From Asparagopsis taxiformis (lineage: Eukaryota; Rhodophyta; Florideophyceae; Bonnemaisoniales; Bonnemaisoniaceae), in NCBI GenBank assembly GCA_030407315.1, contig JALQPE010002639.1:1-47796 (forward strand): a DNA stretch of 47,796 nt, given 5' to 3'. Below, piece after piece: positions 9,277 through 19,206 of the stretch; the first letter of the stretch is position 1, and each line of letters starts with the position of its first letter. A program made the translations under genes and the position numbers. Below the pieces are notes generated by a model. That model was not told the origin of the DNA and ran no database searches. It was given only the letters and a program-made list of their open reading frames with translations.

Positions 9277-11382
9277 CTACGAAATTGTAGCTTTGCTTCG
9301 TGCTCTCCGCGACCTGGCCGAACCTAGGAGTTCTATTCCTGGATTTTGTCCTTCTGTGCGGTATCTATCTCGAACAGCCATATTTGCGGGCGGTGTAAAC
9401 AGCGTAGCACAAATTGTCTTGTGCGTGAGCGCTAGAGCAGAATCAACCCTGCCACTTACTCGACCAACAGATGGGATGTAAGATGCATCGTAGAATCGCT
9501 CCGTAGCTGCCTCCCAGGATAACCTGAACGCGTCATCTTCTGATAAAGGCTTCGGCTCATTAGCCAATGCAAACTTGATCAGTGCGGAAAATTGTTCCGG
9601 CGTTTCGTAGATTAGACAGTTATCGAATGTAGCGAAGAATTCATTGCTTGGATGTTTGAGACAAACCACAAATTTGCCCATGGCGAGCGCTTCCGCTGTT
9701 GCCGTACATACCACATCACTTTTTGACGGATTCACATACACCTTGTACCGTTGCAAGTATTCCGATGCGTGATCGACAACAAGACCATGTAAGTCAACAA
9801 GGCTGAGACTGTAGCTACTTTTGACACGACGCCTGAGCTCCTCAAGATCTGGACCAGCTCCGAAAAAGTCAACTGGAAGACGCTCATCAGTGCGTTCGTA
9901 ATGTTCGTCCATTAAACCTACAAGTTCGCGGTAGCCTTTCGCCCAAAGGACCTTTCCAAGAAAGTATGCACCTTTCTGAAATGGTTGGCCATTACGTTTG
10001 CGCCCAATATCAATAAACTTATCCCGGACGCCATGTACGTTACATGTGACCGAATGCGGCAGCGTTTGTACAGCATCGGACAATTTGATGACACGGTGAC
10101 AGTAACTTCTACAAACCCATTTGTTCAGAAAGTTGACAAAGAGTGCTCGCTGCGGACCAAATACGCCATGCTTTGCATACTCAATATAATTGGTGTGAAC
10201 CACACCGACACAGAAATTGAACAAACTCGTCCAACGGGCTCCCGTATGATGCCATGTAAGATGTTCCGGCTCTTCCAGCACGCAAACATCTCTGACCTCG
10301 TCATTTGCAAACATGGAAGTTATGTCACCAAGGGGGAGAATTGAACCATACTCCTTATAGTAAATGGCCTCGTAAAATCGAATGTTAATGGAACTATTCT
10401 CAACCTGATCGTTTGCCCACTGCATGATAATTCCTGCCTGCTCCTGCTTGGTCTTGAAAGAAACACCCTTGGGATATACTTTCTTCTGGTCCTCTGGACT
10501 TTCCAACCAAGGAACGACAAGTGAAACGGTATGGCCAGCCTTTGCGAGATAGACTGCCCTCAAGAGTGGGTTCACAGCTGTACCGGTCATCCACGGTAAT
10601 GCAGCCGTTGTAACAATGATGATATTGCGACGGGTCGAGCGCATGTCTGACACCTTTGAGTACTCACGTGTATCAGCAGCAATAAGGTCATCATCATCAT
10701 CAACAATGATTGTACCATCCCCAGCACCAGCATTAAGTTCTGCTCTATGTGAGGCCTTTGGGGAGCGGGTTAGCAGAAAAAGGGTTACACCGATGGTTAC
10801 GGCTATGAGTGGGCGCACATCGTATTTTTCGACGGAAAGCGAATCGTCTGAATCGGAATCAGAATACGAATCGTCTGTTGTTATTGTCGCGCGCAAACCG
10901 TGAAGGGCAGCCGAAAGTACTTCCATAGCATCCTTTGGAGGGGAATCTTTGGTTGGGGTTGAGCCCGGAGAAGAAGAATTTGACCTCCCGAGACCTCCCA
11001 GCACGGCAGCGGTTGCAGTCCAAATGGAGGAGTCGTCTGGAGGATTGGTCCAATCCCAGTCTGCGAACGGGACAACGGAACGAGCATTTGCATTTTGGAG
11101 TGATTGGGTTTCAGAAGAGCTTGAATACACGTCCAGTTGTTGGTCTGTGTCAGTGTCCACGTCCACGTCCACATCTGCATCTGTGACCATCGCTTGATGG
11201 TGTGCGTCAGAGTCTGCATAAGTGTTGTGAAGCATTTGTTGATGCATTTGGTCAAGAGTGGTATCTTGTAGATCATCAAGTTGTTCATCCAAGTCATTGG
11301 TGGCTGATGGGGGTGCTCCGCCGCCGCGTTTACCGCCAGCAAGAAGCAGGACGGCAGCGGCGGCAGAGACCAACGGCCTCAT
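9277..11382 (-). CDS. DGD1: Digalactosyldiacylglycerol synthase, DGD1 type (GT4 glycosyltransferase)
   Basis: This enzyme transfers galactose from UDP-galactose to MGDG, making DGDG, a main thylakoid lipid, at the plastid envelope. Of its 701 residues, the GT-B catalytic part runs from about 252 to 670. Family stretches include TTAALPWMTGTAVNPLLRA (about 258-276), LEEPEHLTWHHTG, VHTNYIEY, CNVHGV, GKVLWAKGYREL and the donor-site block KVYVNPSKSDVVCTATAEAL followed by AMGKFVVC. The first 250 residues are unusual. A short hydrophobic N-terminus is followed by a very acidic Asp/Ser-rich segment with alternating VDVDVDTDTD, then one hydrophobic segment at about 190-205 that could anchor the protein. 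Plant DGD1 has a different N-terminal extension, so this one is not simply homologous. Confidence 0.93.
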   Translation of the reverse strand: MRPLVSAAAAVLLLAGGKRGGGAPPSATNDLDEQLDDLQDTTLDQMHQQMLHNTYADSDAHHQAMVTDADVDVDVDTDTDQQLDVYSSSSETQSLQNANARSVVPFADWDWTNPPDDSSIWTATAAVLGGLGRSNSSSPGSTPTKDSPPKDAMEVLSAALHGLRATITTDDSYSDSDSDDSLSVEKYDVRPLIAVTIGVTLFLLTRSPKASHRAELNAGAGDGTIIVDDDDDLIAADTREYSKVSDMRSTRRNIIIVTTAALPWMTGTAVNPLLRAVYLAKAGHTVSLVVPWLESPEDQKKVYPKGVSFKTKQEQAGIIMQWANDQVENSSINIRFYEAIYYKEYGSILPLGDITSMFANDEVRDVCVLEEPEHLTWHHTGARWTSLFNFCVGVVHTNYIEYAKHGVFGPQRALFVNFLNKWVCRSYCHRVIKLSDAVQTLPHSVTCNVHGVRDKFIDIGRKRNGQPFQKGAYFLGKVLWAKGYRELVGLMDEHYERTDERLPVDFFGAGPDLEELRRRVKSSYSLSLVDLHGLVVDHASEYLQRYKVYVNPSKSDVVCTATAEALAMGKFVVCLKHPSNEFFATFDNCLIYETPEQFSALIKFALANEPKPLSEDDAFRLSWEAATERFYDASYIPSVGRVSGRVDSALALTHKTICATLFTPPANMAVRDRYRTEGQNPGIELLGSARSRRARSKATIS

Positions 11383-11694
11383 TGCTGCAAGAATTTTGAG
11401 AGATAGAACCGGCGAAGATGCCGGGCGTTGGACAAAGGGAATGGATTGTGAGGCACGTACGCACGGCGGAGGGTGGTGGCGGAGGTGAGCGCGAGAACAT
11501 AAATTAAATTAGCAACATGGTAGTGAAGAGATTCCACGCTCGAAGCAGATGATCTCCATCCATTTCAACCAACTGAGCGCCGTTTCACCAAATGACCAAC
11601 CGTCGGGTGCAACCGTTGGCGATCGTTGATTGTTCAATTGCATCCATTGAATGGATGGCAGCGGGCCACTTGGCAGAAATATATACAATTTACT
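11383..11694. other. Intergenic, upstream of DGD1; no gene seen
   Basis: This 312-bp spacer separates two same-strand genes and should hold the promoter of the galactolipid synthase gene. A purine-rich GGAGG/GGTGG run lies at about 11466-11488. Confidence 0.4.
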
Positions 11695-12585
11695 TCAATG
11701 CTGCTCGTCCTTCCTTCGCTGGCCACACACCTTTGCCACCTGAATCAACGTCCACACCGCAATGCCCACACTCACTATGTTGGCGCCCAGTAAAGGCCAA
11801 TCGATAGCGGGCTCCACTTGAGTGCCCGATACGTCAAACCGCTCAAGCGATCGCTCGTTGACTCCAAATCTTTCCACGTCCTCCTGCAGCGATGTGATTC
11901 CAGTCACAGGCGCGATTCCCGTGATGCGCACAATCCATTGCACTAATGCAGCGCCAGTTCGATTACCGCGAAACGTCTCCGACGCCATTTCAGACCGGAT
12001 GCGCATCACTGTCGGAAATCCAAACACCATCAGATTGTTGTTCAACATTGGGTCGTTGGCTCCATTAATCGCGACCAAACATAATCCATCGAATTGCCTC
12101 GTCGCCTCAACCCACGCCTTCCAAATCGTCCTACTCCATTCGCAGTGCTGACCGCCGTGGAACAGCACAATGGTATTTTCCTTGCCGCCCAAAATGGGTT
12201 CTGCAGCTCTGTCAAAAATAGTTGACAGTTGCGCAGAGGACACATGTCTGACCACTGCGCCGTCTGGCTGCCCAGAAATGGCGCTCAATTTCACAAAGGC
12301 GCCATGCGCGTCGGAATCGGCACAGCTGTAGTCGCGCAGTGTGTAGAACGGCGACTGAAATGAGAGCGTATGCGCGGCAGGCCGTCTGTTGTAAACTGTA
12401 GATGCATGTGGTGCGCGCATGTGACTAGTTACATCTTTGCGCTGCGCGTACATGTAGTGCAGATAGTCACTACCAACTGGAGCTATAGTCTGGCCGCTGC
12501 GGTCGAAATGGCGTGATAGAGCACTGCGCGAGCCGGAAAGGCTCAGCAATAGGCAGAGGAACAACAAAAGCAACCTCTGTATCAT
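11695..12585 (-). CDS. Membrane-anchored thioredoxin-fold protein with a single active-site Cys
   Basis: This 296-residue protein has a strong signal peptide (1-21) and a C-terminal membrane span (about 265-285) followed by a short basic tail, so the domain faces the ER or secretory lumen. The thioredoxin fold is at about 135-225: TIVLFHGGQHCEWSRTIWKA with Cys148, a VAINGANDP strand-turn, and FGFPTVMRI with the cis-proline Pro191. Canonical CxxC is reduced to HCEWS, one Cys only, as in APR-like and TXNDC15-like proteins of the secretory pathway. Thus it probably does not do ordinary disulfide exchange by itself and may act as a binding or monothiol protein. An exact orthologue cannot be assigned. 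Confidence 0.72.
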   Translation of the reverse strand: MIQRLLLLFLCLLLSLSGSRSALSRHFDRSGQTIAPVGSDYLHYMYAQRKDVTSHMRAPHASTVYNRRPAAHTLSFQSPFYTLRDYSCADSDAHGAFVKLSAISGQPDGAVVRHVSSAQLSTIFDRAAEPILGGKENTIVLFHGGQHCEWSRTIWKAWVEATRQFDGLCLVAINGANDPMLNNNLMVFGFPTVMRIRSEMASETFRGNRTGAALVQWIVRITGIAPVTGITSLQEDVERFGVNERSLERFDVSGTQVEPAIDWPLLGANIVSVGIAVWTLIQVAKVCGQRRKDEQH

Positions 12586-13024
12586 CTTTGAACGAGATGA
12601 CGACCACTGCTACCAACATTAGCAAGTTTGTCGATCGTGTTGAAGTACATTTTTAGCTTTAAGCTGTGACAGGCTGTCTCTTCCACGAATACTGTAATTA
12701 TTCAAGCGAAGTTTAGCTAGTCTGGATTTCCACATGTGCCCGACTCTGAAAGACGCCGTTTGGTAGTATCTTGCGGTCGCTCGCGAGCAGAAAGAAGCGA
12801 ATTGGTGGCGACATGCGACGCCATCGAGTTCTATGCATCTTTGAATAGGCCTTCGGTGCCGACAATCAGCGCGTTACGAGTGGAATTGGCTCCAGACACA
12901 AATTTGGTATCAATTTTTTTCCTACTCTTTGCAACGCCTAGACAAAGTCACATCGCCTTATCTCGCTTATCAACTTGTAGGTAGCCAAACACCCGTCTCT
13001 TGACAACTATTCCTCACTGTTAAA
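12586..13024. promoter_or_regulatory. Divergent promoter region between thioredoxin-fold and CPSF-A-like genes
   Basis: The 439-bp gap separates two outward-facing start codons. An 82-codon open frame inside it (12736-12984) shows no family features and is probably chance. Confidence 0.4.
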
Positions 13025-16000
13025 ATGGCCATCCTCAATGCGGAAGATGAGGCTCACAGCAGCTCTCCTACTGCCCGCCGCTGTCCTCATCGCTCCGGCC
13101 TGTTTGTTCGCACTCTTGTTCCGAAAGGCGCTGTCTCTCGCAGTATATCATGTTCTATGGTCCCTCCCCATGCTATGACCAGAAGGACGCGCGGCTCTCC
13201 CGCTTCTTTGCGCTCCTGCAGACAAGTAGTCATTTCCAGGGATACCTCCATACAGGTATTGGCAGTTGATGATGAAACCCTGTCCTTGCGCCCTCTCGTT
13301 GATCTCATGCTTTTTACACGAATATACGACATTGCCGCTATAAGCAGTCCCGTTCCTGGTCGAGACGTTCTAGTGGTACTCAACGAATCTTCCAAGGTGA
13401 GCTTTATGCAATTTGACGATCATACCAGTCGTTTGCGTTGTTCTGGCGAAGTCAATCTCTCGTCCGTGACTTGCACACATCTCGATAACCCACTTCGAAG
13501 TCAAGCTAGACTCCTCGCCACCCATCCAACCAAACGAATGGTCGCTGTCGCTGGGTTGCAATCATTCATATCTGTTTTCCCAGTCCTATTTCTGCCCAAA
13601 CAAGTCAACGCTGGTAAGATAGCTACTGTCGCAGTCAATGGAGTTATCTTGTCCCTTGACTTTCTTGAAGATGAAGAGGGTGTACCTGGTGATGCAATTC
13701 TCTTAGCACTTCTACAGCGAGGCAAGGAACAGGTAATTGATTTGTACACTGTTGGTGTTCCACCTGATTCTGGCGGTGGCCTTTCAGTTACTTTTGTTGG
13801 TTCGATGATTACCTGCGCCTCGCACCCAGACGATGTCGCTGTTGCGCGAGCAACTTACAAATTGACCGGTGAAACAGTCCGTCCAACTCCTCCAGCTGTT
13901 GCTGTAACACGCCTTGCTGGTTGCCCTTACTTGTTTGCTGTTTTTGTGAATGGAAAGGTCATTGCGGGTGACGCTCGAAATGTAATTGTCAACGCCCATT
14001 GTGGTGGCAGTTTACCCATGAGTGTTCGTATTGAGGATAACATTGTAATTCCCAATCATGCATCGAATCAAAGGGATCATGCTGCAATAAACCAGCGTCA
14101 TTCTACCAATGCAAGTGCTGTTTCCAATGATGGCAGAGGTTTATTTGTTGATCGAATTGCTCAAGGGCAAGATGTTCCTCATCAGCAGGACGATCATGGC
14201 CAAATATCTGGACTACCACTTGCTGCAGCCTCTACTGCAAACAGAGAAGGCATCATGAGACTTCAAGAACTTCGTGAATACGAAGTGCATTCTTCATTGG
14301 ATTCTGCGGAACAAGGGAATGAAGAGCAGGACAATGAACAAATGCAAAATGTAAGTGACAATTCCGCTACGGGTCTGTACAGGTTTCCGGGAGTACGGGC
14401 GTTGAGGTCTGGTGAAGAAGACGCCCGTTCTCCTCAGTTGGCAAGTTCTCGAAGTGGAACTATCTTAAAGACTCCTTTCAAGATGAGGCCAGGTAGTCGA
14501 AATATGGGCGAAGACTACCTGTCCTACTTATTTATTCCGGCTTATATAACTTTAGATGTAGGAGATTCAAATGGCGTGGCAACTGCATGGGTCGACGCCA
14601 AAGACCATTTTCGAGATGAGGCTGGTGATGGTAGCGGTTTGTACTTCGTGATGGAAAGTGGGGCAATGTTTGCATTGAAGTGGAGCGACCAGGCTCAAAA
14701 GGGTTCCATCAGGATCCCTGGGGGCGAACGTACTCGAACGGCACCAAAGCGTAACTTCAGTGTAGTGTTCATTGGAGATGTTGGTCCTGCTGTTTCTATT
14801 GCGTCCTTGGATCGCCAGCTGCTTTACATTGCAAACGATGGTGCGGATGGATCTCTTAGACGATTGCATACGCCATCTTCCAACCATGCGATATCCGAAA
14901 TACCCCATGCTTCTCGCCAAGGTTTCAAGCAAACAAGTAACGTAGACATTCGACGCTACGGGCTGGAAGTGCGACAAGAATTTCCAAACCTTTCTCCAAT
15001 CTCTGACCTTGCCGTCATACCACCCTCTGGACGACCAAATCGGCAAAGGGGAGAAAATTCACAAGTCTTGCTTTCTTTACAAGGGGAGGAGATTGAAGAT
15101 AAACCTTCTCAATCGACTTCAGTCCATAAGCGAAGTACATCCCGTACTCTTCCTTTTTGTAGTGAACAATTGCACTTAACATCAGTGGCTGGAGACCACT
15201 TGTTGGTTGATGGTATAACGCAGGAGCGTACTCCACGAAAGAATAAGCTCCCTAGTAAGATTCCGACTACAGCCTGGGAGGAGCAATCTGCATTCGAACA
15301 TGTAATGTTTGGCGGAAATATGGAAGCTGAGCTCGTAGTTTGCTCTGGTATAGGAAGGCACGGCAGCATACGACTTATCCGACCTGGTTCCCCAGTGAGT
15401 TTATTTGCATCAAGCGCAAGCGTATTCACCGCTTGCAATAATATCTGGCCGTTTCGATTTACAAGAGACTCTCAGCATGATGCAGGGCTTATACTTACCT
15501 TTGCAGAGTCAACTGGGGTTCTTTATACAATGCCTATTGATGATGCGGAGCAATACCGACGCAAGCGAATGTCTCCTATGATTGCAAGATTGGTCGATGG
15601 TACGAAATCACTAGGATTCCATTCAATCTGCAGAACAATTGCATGCGGTTTGATAGCAGATGGTGTCTTGATTCAAGTTTATGAGAAAGGCATCCGTGGT
15701 GTCGTTTTGAAGAAAGCAGGGGACGTGAGCGTCAATATCGGTCCAAATGATCAATCTGTGACCGAATCTGTGTTTGAGAACCAATTCGATTGGATTCCAC
15801 CGGAAGGCGGGTTTATTTCTGTGGGAGCTGTAGGGGCTGGGTTTGTTGTGGTATGCAGTGTTCGGAGGGGACCGAAACAACCCGTGCTTTATCTATTGAG
15901 CATGCATCCGTCCGATCCCAATCTTGGCTTATTCATTGTCTCTTCAGTTGAACTCGATCAAGAGTTGAGCTGTATTTCTATACCTGAATGGACATTAGCA

Positions 16001-18517
16001 GAAGCAGAGCTTGATTTGATGAGTCGTTTTCCCCCCATTGTTGTGCTTGGAACTTACGCGCCCTCTATAGAAGTGCGTATTTTGGGCCCAGCTCTGGAGC
16101 TTATTGATGTGCAACGAGTTACCCCATGGACCTTAGCACGCACAGGAAGGTCTATAAACGAAGCTTCTGTTACCACTCCCGGTTTATCAGACGGGAATCC
16201 AGAGATTGAAAGCTCGCCCTTGGGAAAGCGAGTCCCTAAATCACAAAGACGGGATACATGTGAAATGGCCGCTGTTCCAGAGAGTATTTGTGGCCTAGAA
16301 ATGGATGGTCGGCGTTTAGTGTTTGCAGGTTTGAGGGATGGCTCTGTTCTGGGGTTTTCTTTCAGTGAGATGGGCGGGCCAGACCAACATGACGCGCGGT
16401 CTCCTTGCTCAACAGGCCATCTTCGCCTTGATTTCCATCGAAAGCTTGGCTATATCCCGGTTATGCTTGAGAGTGCTACAGTTGCACTTGGCAAGGTTGT
16501 CATAGGACAAGCAGAACGCCCATGGATGTGTGTAGGTATTGGTGGTGGCAAAATGAAATGGACGCCTTTAGCATTCACAGAAACGAGGGCTTTATGTCCG
16601 ATATCGGTTCTCGGAGCTGAGCGCTGTTTAGCAATTGTGGCTGTCGATGATGCTCTTCACATCTGTGGTATTCGACAGCAATACGAGACGTCTGTACGTT
16701 CCATTCACGTAGGCGTTACTCCTCGCCGTGTATTGGTTGTTGATTCTCCGAAAGATTCAATTGTTGTTGCAACATGTCGAGAACCTGGTTTCATGGAAAG
16801 AACACCGTCAAGAAACCGTCGTACTTCAAAAGCACAAACAATTGATGATACAACTGCAGCCAAAGTGCATTCAGAGCTTCGCGTTTACGATAGGAAGTCT
16901 AGATCGATGTCCGGGCATACCTCACTCCATCCTGGGGAGTTGGTGCATATTTTGTTGAATTGGCTCAGTTTCATAGTTGTTGGGACTTCATGTGACATTC
17001 GAGACTGTAATGATTCCATGTCGCACAACCCTTGTAAGAGGGGAAGATTATTGCTATATTCTTTGTGTTCACATGGAGGTTCAAAACCAAGCTCTTCACA
17101 AGAATCTCGCAGAAAGTTTGCCCTCTGCAGCGAAGTTGTGTTTCCGGGAGCTGTGTTAGCAGGGGCTGTGCATCCTGAAGCAGAAATCTTAGTCGTGTCA
17201 TGCAACGAGGAGGTATTGGTATTTGGCGTTTCAAAGTCTCATTCTGTGTTGATGGAAATTGCACGAACTTCTGCAAGAGCTGTGGTGGTGAGTATTTCAA
17301 TCCATCAGGACATCATATGTGTAGTGGACAGAAAAGACTCTGTAGGTTTCTTCCAACTGCAGTCAAATCCAGTGGAGCTCATTCGTGACCGAGGTGATCA
17401 TCGAAGGAGAATAGTATCGGAAGCGGCAATGTTAAACAGGACTGTTGCCATGGCTGTTGATCGATTTGGATGTATTTTCTCTGTCGGATATGAAGAGGGT
17501 GACGCGCCAGCCTATGCGAACATTACCTTACGAGGAGGGTCGCTTACGTCAAGTTTTCTTCGTAGTAATAACTCCAGCGTCCAGCATCTTGGATTGACTG
17601 CAGAAGTTGAGACAGGTGAAGTATCAACTGCTGTTGGACTAGGAGAAGAATTTGACGTCATGCTTCAAGAAAGTGGATCTGAACATACTAACGGAAGTAA
17701 TGATCAGATTCTAGATGACTCGGGAGAATCATCGATAGTGGAAGCTGTTGATGAAGTTGCCGATTCAGACCAAGGAGCTGATGCAGAAGGTGGCGATGGC
17801 GAAGGCGCAGGAGAGCACGCAAACAGTGCTTCGGCAGAGAGCGAAACTGTACAAGGTGATGCAAATGATGTAGGCACTGATGTGGCGGATGGCACATTGA
17901 CAACTGAGGAAGTGATAATGACGGATGGACACGAAGCTGGTACCATAGAAGGTACAGACAATGCAGGTCTGAATACGGGCTCAGCTCAAGTAGGAAATCG
18001 GGTCTTACGTGTGGACCATGATTCTGTGCCTCGTAACTTAGCTTGCCATCACAGTTTCAACATGGATGATACTTCTCTTTGTGTTCGAGTTGGACATTTT
18101 GGTCACAGCGAAAACTTGGAGGGCAGTGAGTGTAATGATCTGCTGAACATCATTGAGAAAAGTAGTGATAAACGCGACGGGAACAGTCCAGTTGTGTTTT
18201 GCGGGACATTGGGAGGAGCAATTATTACTGCAGTGACTGTACCGCCTCAAGTGTTCTCAATATTGAGTGAGGTGGAAGGATACGTAAGCCAACATTGTGA
18301 TATAGCTGGGCCTGCACTGGGGCACAGTCACAAGCGATTCCGTGCTGCATATGGTTTTGAAGCTGTTGGAACGGTAGATGGCGATCTCCTGAGTCAATTT
18401 AGTTACCTCGACTATGGCTCAAAGTTATCCATAGCAGGTCAAGCAGGTTGCGCAGGGGAGGAAGGGGTACTCCACATCGAAGGATTGATTGCGACTGTTT
18501 TCGACAGAGTGTCATGA
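13025..18517 (+). CDS. CPSF-A/DDB1/MMS1-superfamily beta-propeller protein, 1830 residues
   Basis: This single-exon gene encodes a large protein. At its N-terminus, RQVVISRDTSIQVLAVDDE, then LRPLVDLMLFTRIYDIAAIS and RDVLVVLNESSKVSFMQFD (about 66-130), follow the opening pattern of the MMS1-N/RSE1/DDB1 propeller. At the C-terminus, HSHKRFRAAY followed by GTVDGDLLSQFSYLD (from about 1782) matches the CPSF-A signature that ends DDB1, SF3b130 and CPSF160 (usually FxDGDLIExFLDL). It is much longer than DDB1 (about 1140) or CPSF160 (about 1440). The extra length includes low-complexity loops (about 340-500) and a long Asp/Glu/Gly-rich tract (about 1541-1645) just before the C-terminal domain. The role could be mRNA 3'-end processing, splicing or CUL4-type ubiquitin ligase scaffolding. 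The sequence alone does not decide. Plants have a similarly divergent CPSF-A-like member. Confidence 0.78.
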   Translation: MAILNAEDEAHSSSPTARRCPHRSGLFVRTLVPKGAVSRSISCSMVPPHAMTRRTRGSPASLRSCRQVVISRDTSIQVLAVDDETLSLRPLVDLMLFTRIYDIAAISSPVPGRDVLVVLNESSKVSFMQFDDHTSRLRCSGEVNLSSVTCTHLDNPLRSQARLLATHPTKRMVAVAGLQSFISVFPVLFLPKQVNAGKIATVAVNGVILSLDFLEDEEGVPGDAILLALLQRGKEQVIDLYTVGVPPDSGGGLSVTFVGSMITCASHPDDVAVARATYKLTGETVRPTPPAVAVTRLAGCPYLFAVFVNGKVIAGDARNVIVNAHCGGSLPMSVRIEDNIVIPNHASNQRDHAAINQRHSTNASAVSNDGRGLFVDRIAQGQDVPHQQDDHGQISGLPLAAASTANREGIMRLQELREYEVHSSLDSAEQGNEEQDNEQMQNVSDNSATGLYRFPGVRALRSGEEDARSPQLASSRSGTILKTPFKMRPGSRNMGEDYLSYLFIPAYITLDVGDSNGVATAWVDAKDHFRDEAGDGSGLYFVMESGAMFALKWSDQAQKGSIRIPGGERTRTAPKRNFSVVFIGDVGPAVSIASLDRQLLYIANDGADGSLRRLHTPSSNHAISEIPHASRQGFKQTSNVDIRRYGLEVRQEFPNLSPISDLAVIPPSGRPNRQRGENSQVLLSLQGEEIEDKPSQSTSVHKRSTSRTLPFCSEQLHLTSVAGDHLLVDGITQERTPRKNKLPSKIPTTAWEEQSAFEHVMFGGNMEAELVVCSGIGRHGSIRLIRPGSPVSLFASSASVFTACNNIWPFRFTRDSQHDAGLILTFAESTGVLYTMPIDDAEQYRRKRMSPMIARLVDGTKSLGFHSICRTIACGLIADGVLIQVYEKGIRGVVLKKAGDVSVNIGPNDQSVTESVFENQFDWIPPEGGFISVGAVGAGFVVVCSVRRGPKQPVLYLLSMHPSDPNLGLFIVSSVELDQELSCISIPEWTLAEAELDLMSRFPPIVVLGTYAPSIEVRILGPALELIDVQRVTPWTLARTGRSINEASVTTPGLSDGNPEIESSPLGKRVPKSQRRDTCEMAAVPESICGLEMDGRRLVFAGLRDGSVLGFSFSEMGGPDQHDARSPCSTGHLRLDFHRKLGYIPVMLESATVALGKVVIGQAERPWMCVGIGGGKMKWTPLAFTETRALCPISVLGAERCLAIVAVDDALHICGIRQQYETSVRSIHVGVTPRRVLVVDSPKDSIVVATCREPGFMERTPSRNRRTSKAQTIDDTTAAKVHSELRVYDRKSRSMSGHTSLHPGELVHILLNWLSFIVVGTSCDIRDCNDSMSHNPCKRGRLLLYSLCSHGGSKPSSSQESRRKFALCSEVVFPGAVLAGAVHPEAEILVVSCNEEVLVFGVSKSHSVLMEIARTSARAVVVSISIHQDIICVVDRKDSVGFFQLQSNPVELIRDRGDHRRRIVSEAAMLNRTVAMAVDRFGCIFSVGYEEGDAPAYANITLRGGSLTSSFLRSNNSSVQHLGLTAEVETGEVSTAVGLGEEFDVMLQESGSEHTNGSNDQILDDSGESSIVEAVDEVADSDQGADAEGGDGEGAGEHANSASAESETVQGDANDVGTDVADGTLTTEEVIMTDGHEAGTIEGTDNAGLNTGSAQVGNRVLRVDHDSVPRNLACHHSFNMDDTSLCVRVGHFGHSENLEGSECNDLLNIIEKSSDKRDGNSPVVFCGTLGGAIITAVTVPPQVFSILSEVEGYVSQHCDIAGPALGHSHKRFRAAYGFEAVGTVDGDLLSQFSYLDYGSKLSIAGQAGCAGEEGVLHIEGLIATVFDRVS

Positions 18518-18807
18518 TAGAACCTGACAAAAGAGCTTGTTGCGAGGGAATTTTTACTAAACATATGGCCAATGGTGTCACTGTATTGTAGACTTCATAT
18601 AGGGCATGAAAGAAGTGAGGCATGCTTGTATCTTCATGACGCAAGTGATCTAAAGAGAACAAATGTAGCATGAGTTTTTGGAAGGGACAATGTTTGCTGA
18701 ACGTCAAGCCGACAACCTACAGCAGGTGTGCTGATGCATATACACCGACGCTCATTGCCCATGGCGTACGTTCGTGCCTCGTTTCATTGCTGTGATTGCG
18801 AGACGAA

Positions 18808-19206
18808 TCATTTGTGTGCAGCGCCTCCAAGCTGAGAAACCATGGCATCAACACAGTCCAGCTCCTGCATGTCGAGTGATTCGGGAGTGTCGTCAGCATT
18901 AATTCGGTGGCCATCGAAAAGGAAACGATAAGCACCAGACTGTGTTCCCATACGCGTGCAGTACGCATCCATTAACTTCTTCAGCTGTGTAGTCTTCTTG
19001 ATTTTGAACTGTACTTCATTTCCCTCAGCATCGCGGACCTATGAGAAGACGGAAAGATAGGCGAATAGGTGGTTAGAAGGCGTAAAAGATAAGGGATTGC
19101 TCCAGTTGAGATGTATTATCGAACCTACTTTGATGTTGATTTGTTCACCAGGATCCGGCTTGGCGTCCACTTGGGGCTTTGTATCCTCTGAAGCTTTGTC
19201 CGTCAT
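18808..19206 (-). CDS. SUMO: SUMO, small ubiquitin-like modifier, two exons
   Basis: Exon 1 is 19129-19206 (26 codons, from ATG to QINIK). Exon 2 is 18808-19038, starting VRDAEGNEVQFKIKKTTQ. A 90-nt phase-0 intron with GT and AG ends joins them. The 102-residue product has the usual disordered N-terminus, KLMDAYCTRMGTQSGAYRFL, FDGHRINADDTPESLDMQEL and the terminal QLGG followed by AAHK, which SUMO proteases must remove to expose the diglycine. Processed SUMO is conjugated to lysines through E1 SAE, E2 UBC9 and E3 ligases, mainly in the nucleus. An ATG 21 nt further upstream (19227) would add seven residues. I prefer the inner one because family members start near there. It converges with the CPSF-A-like gene across 290 bp. 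Confidence 0.95.
19039..19128 (-). other. SUMO intron, 90 nt
   Basis: On the coding strand it begins GTAGGT and ends CTCATAG. Removing it restores the conserved INIKV-RDAEGNEV junction of SUMO. It interrupts between codons. Confidence 0.9.
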
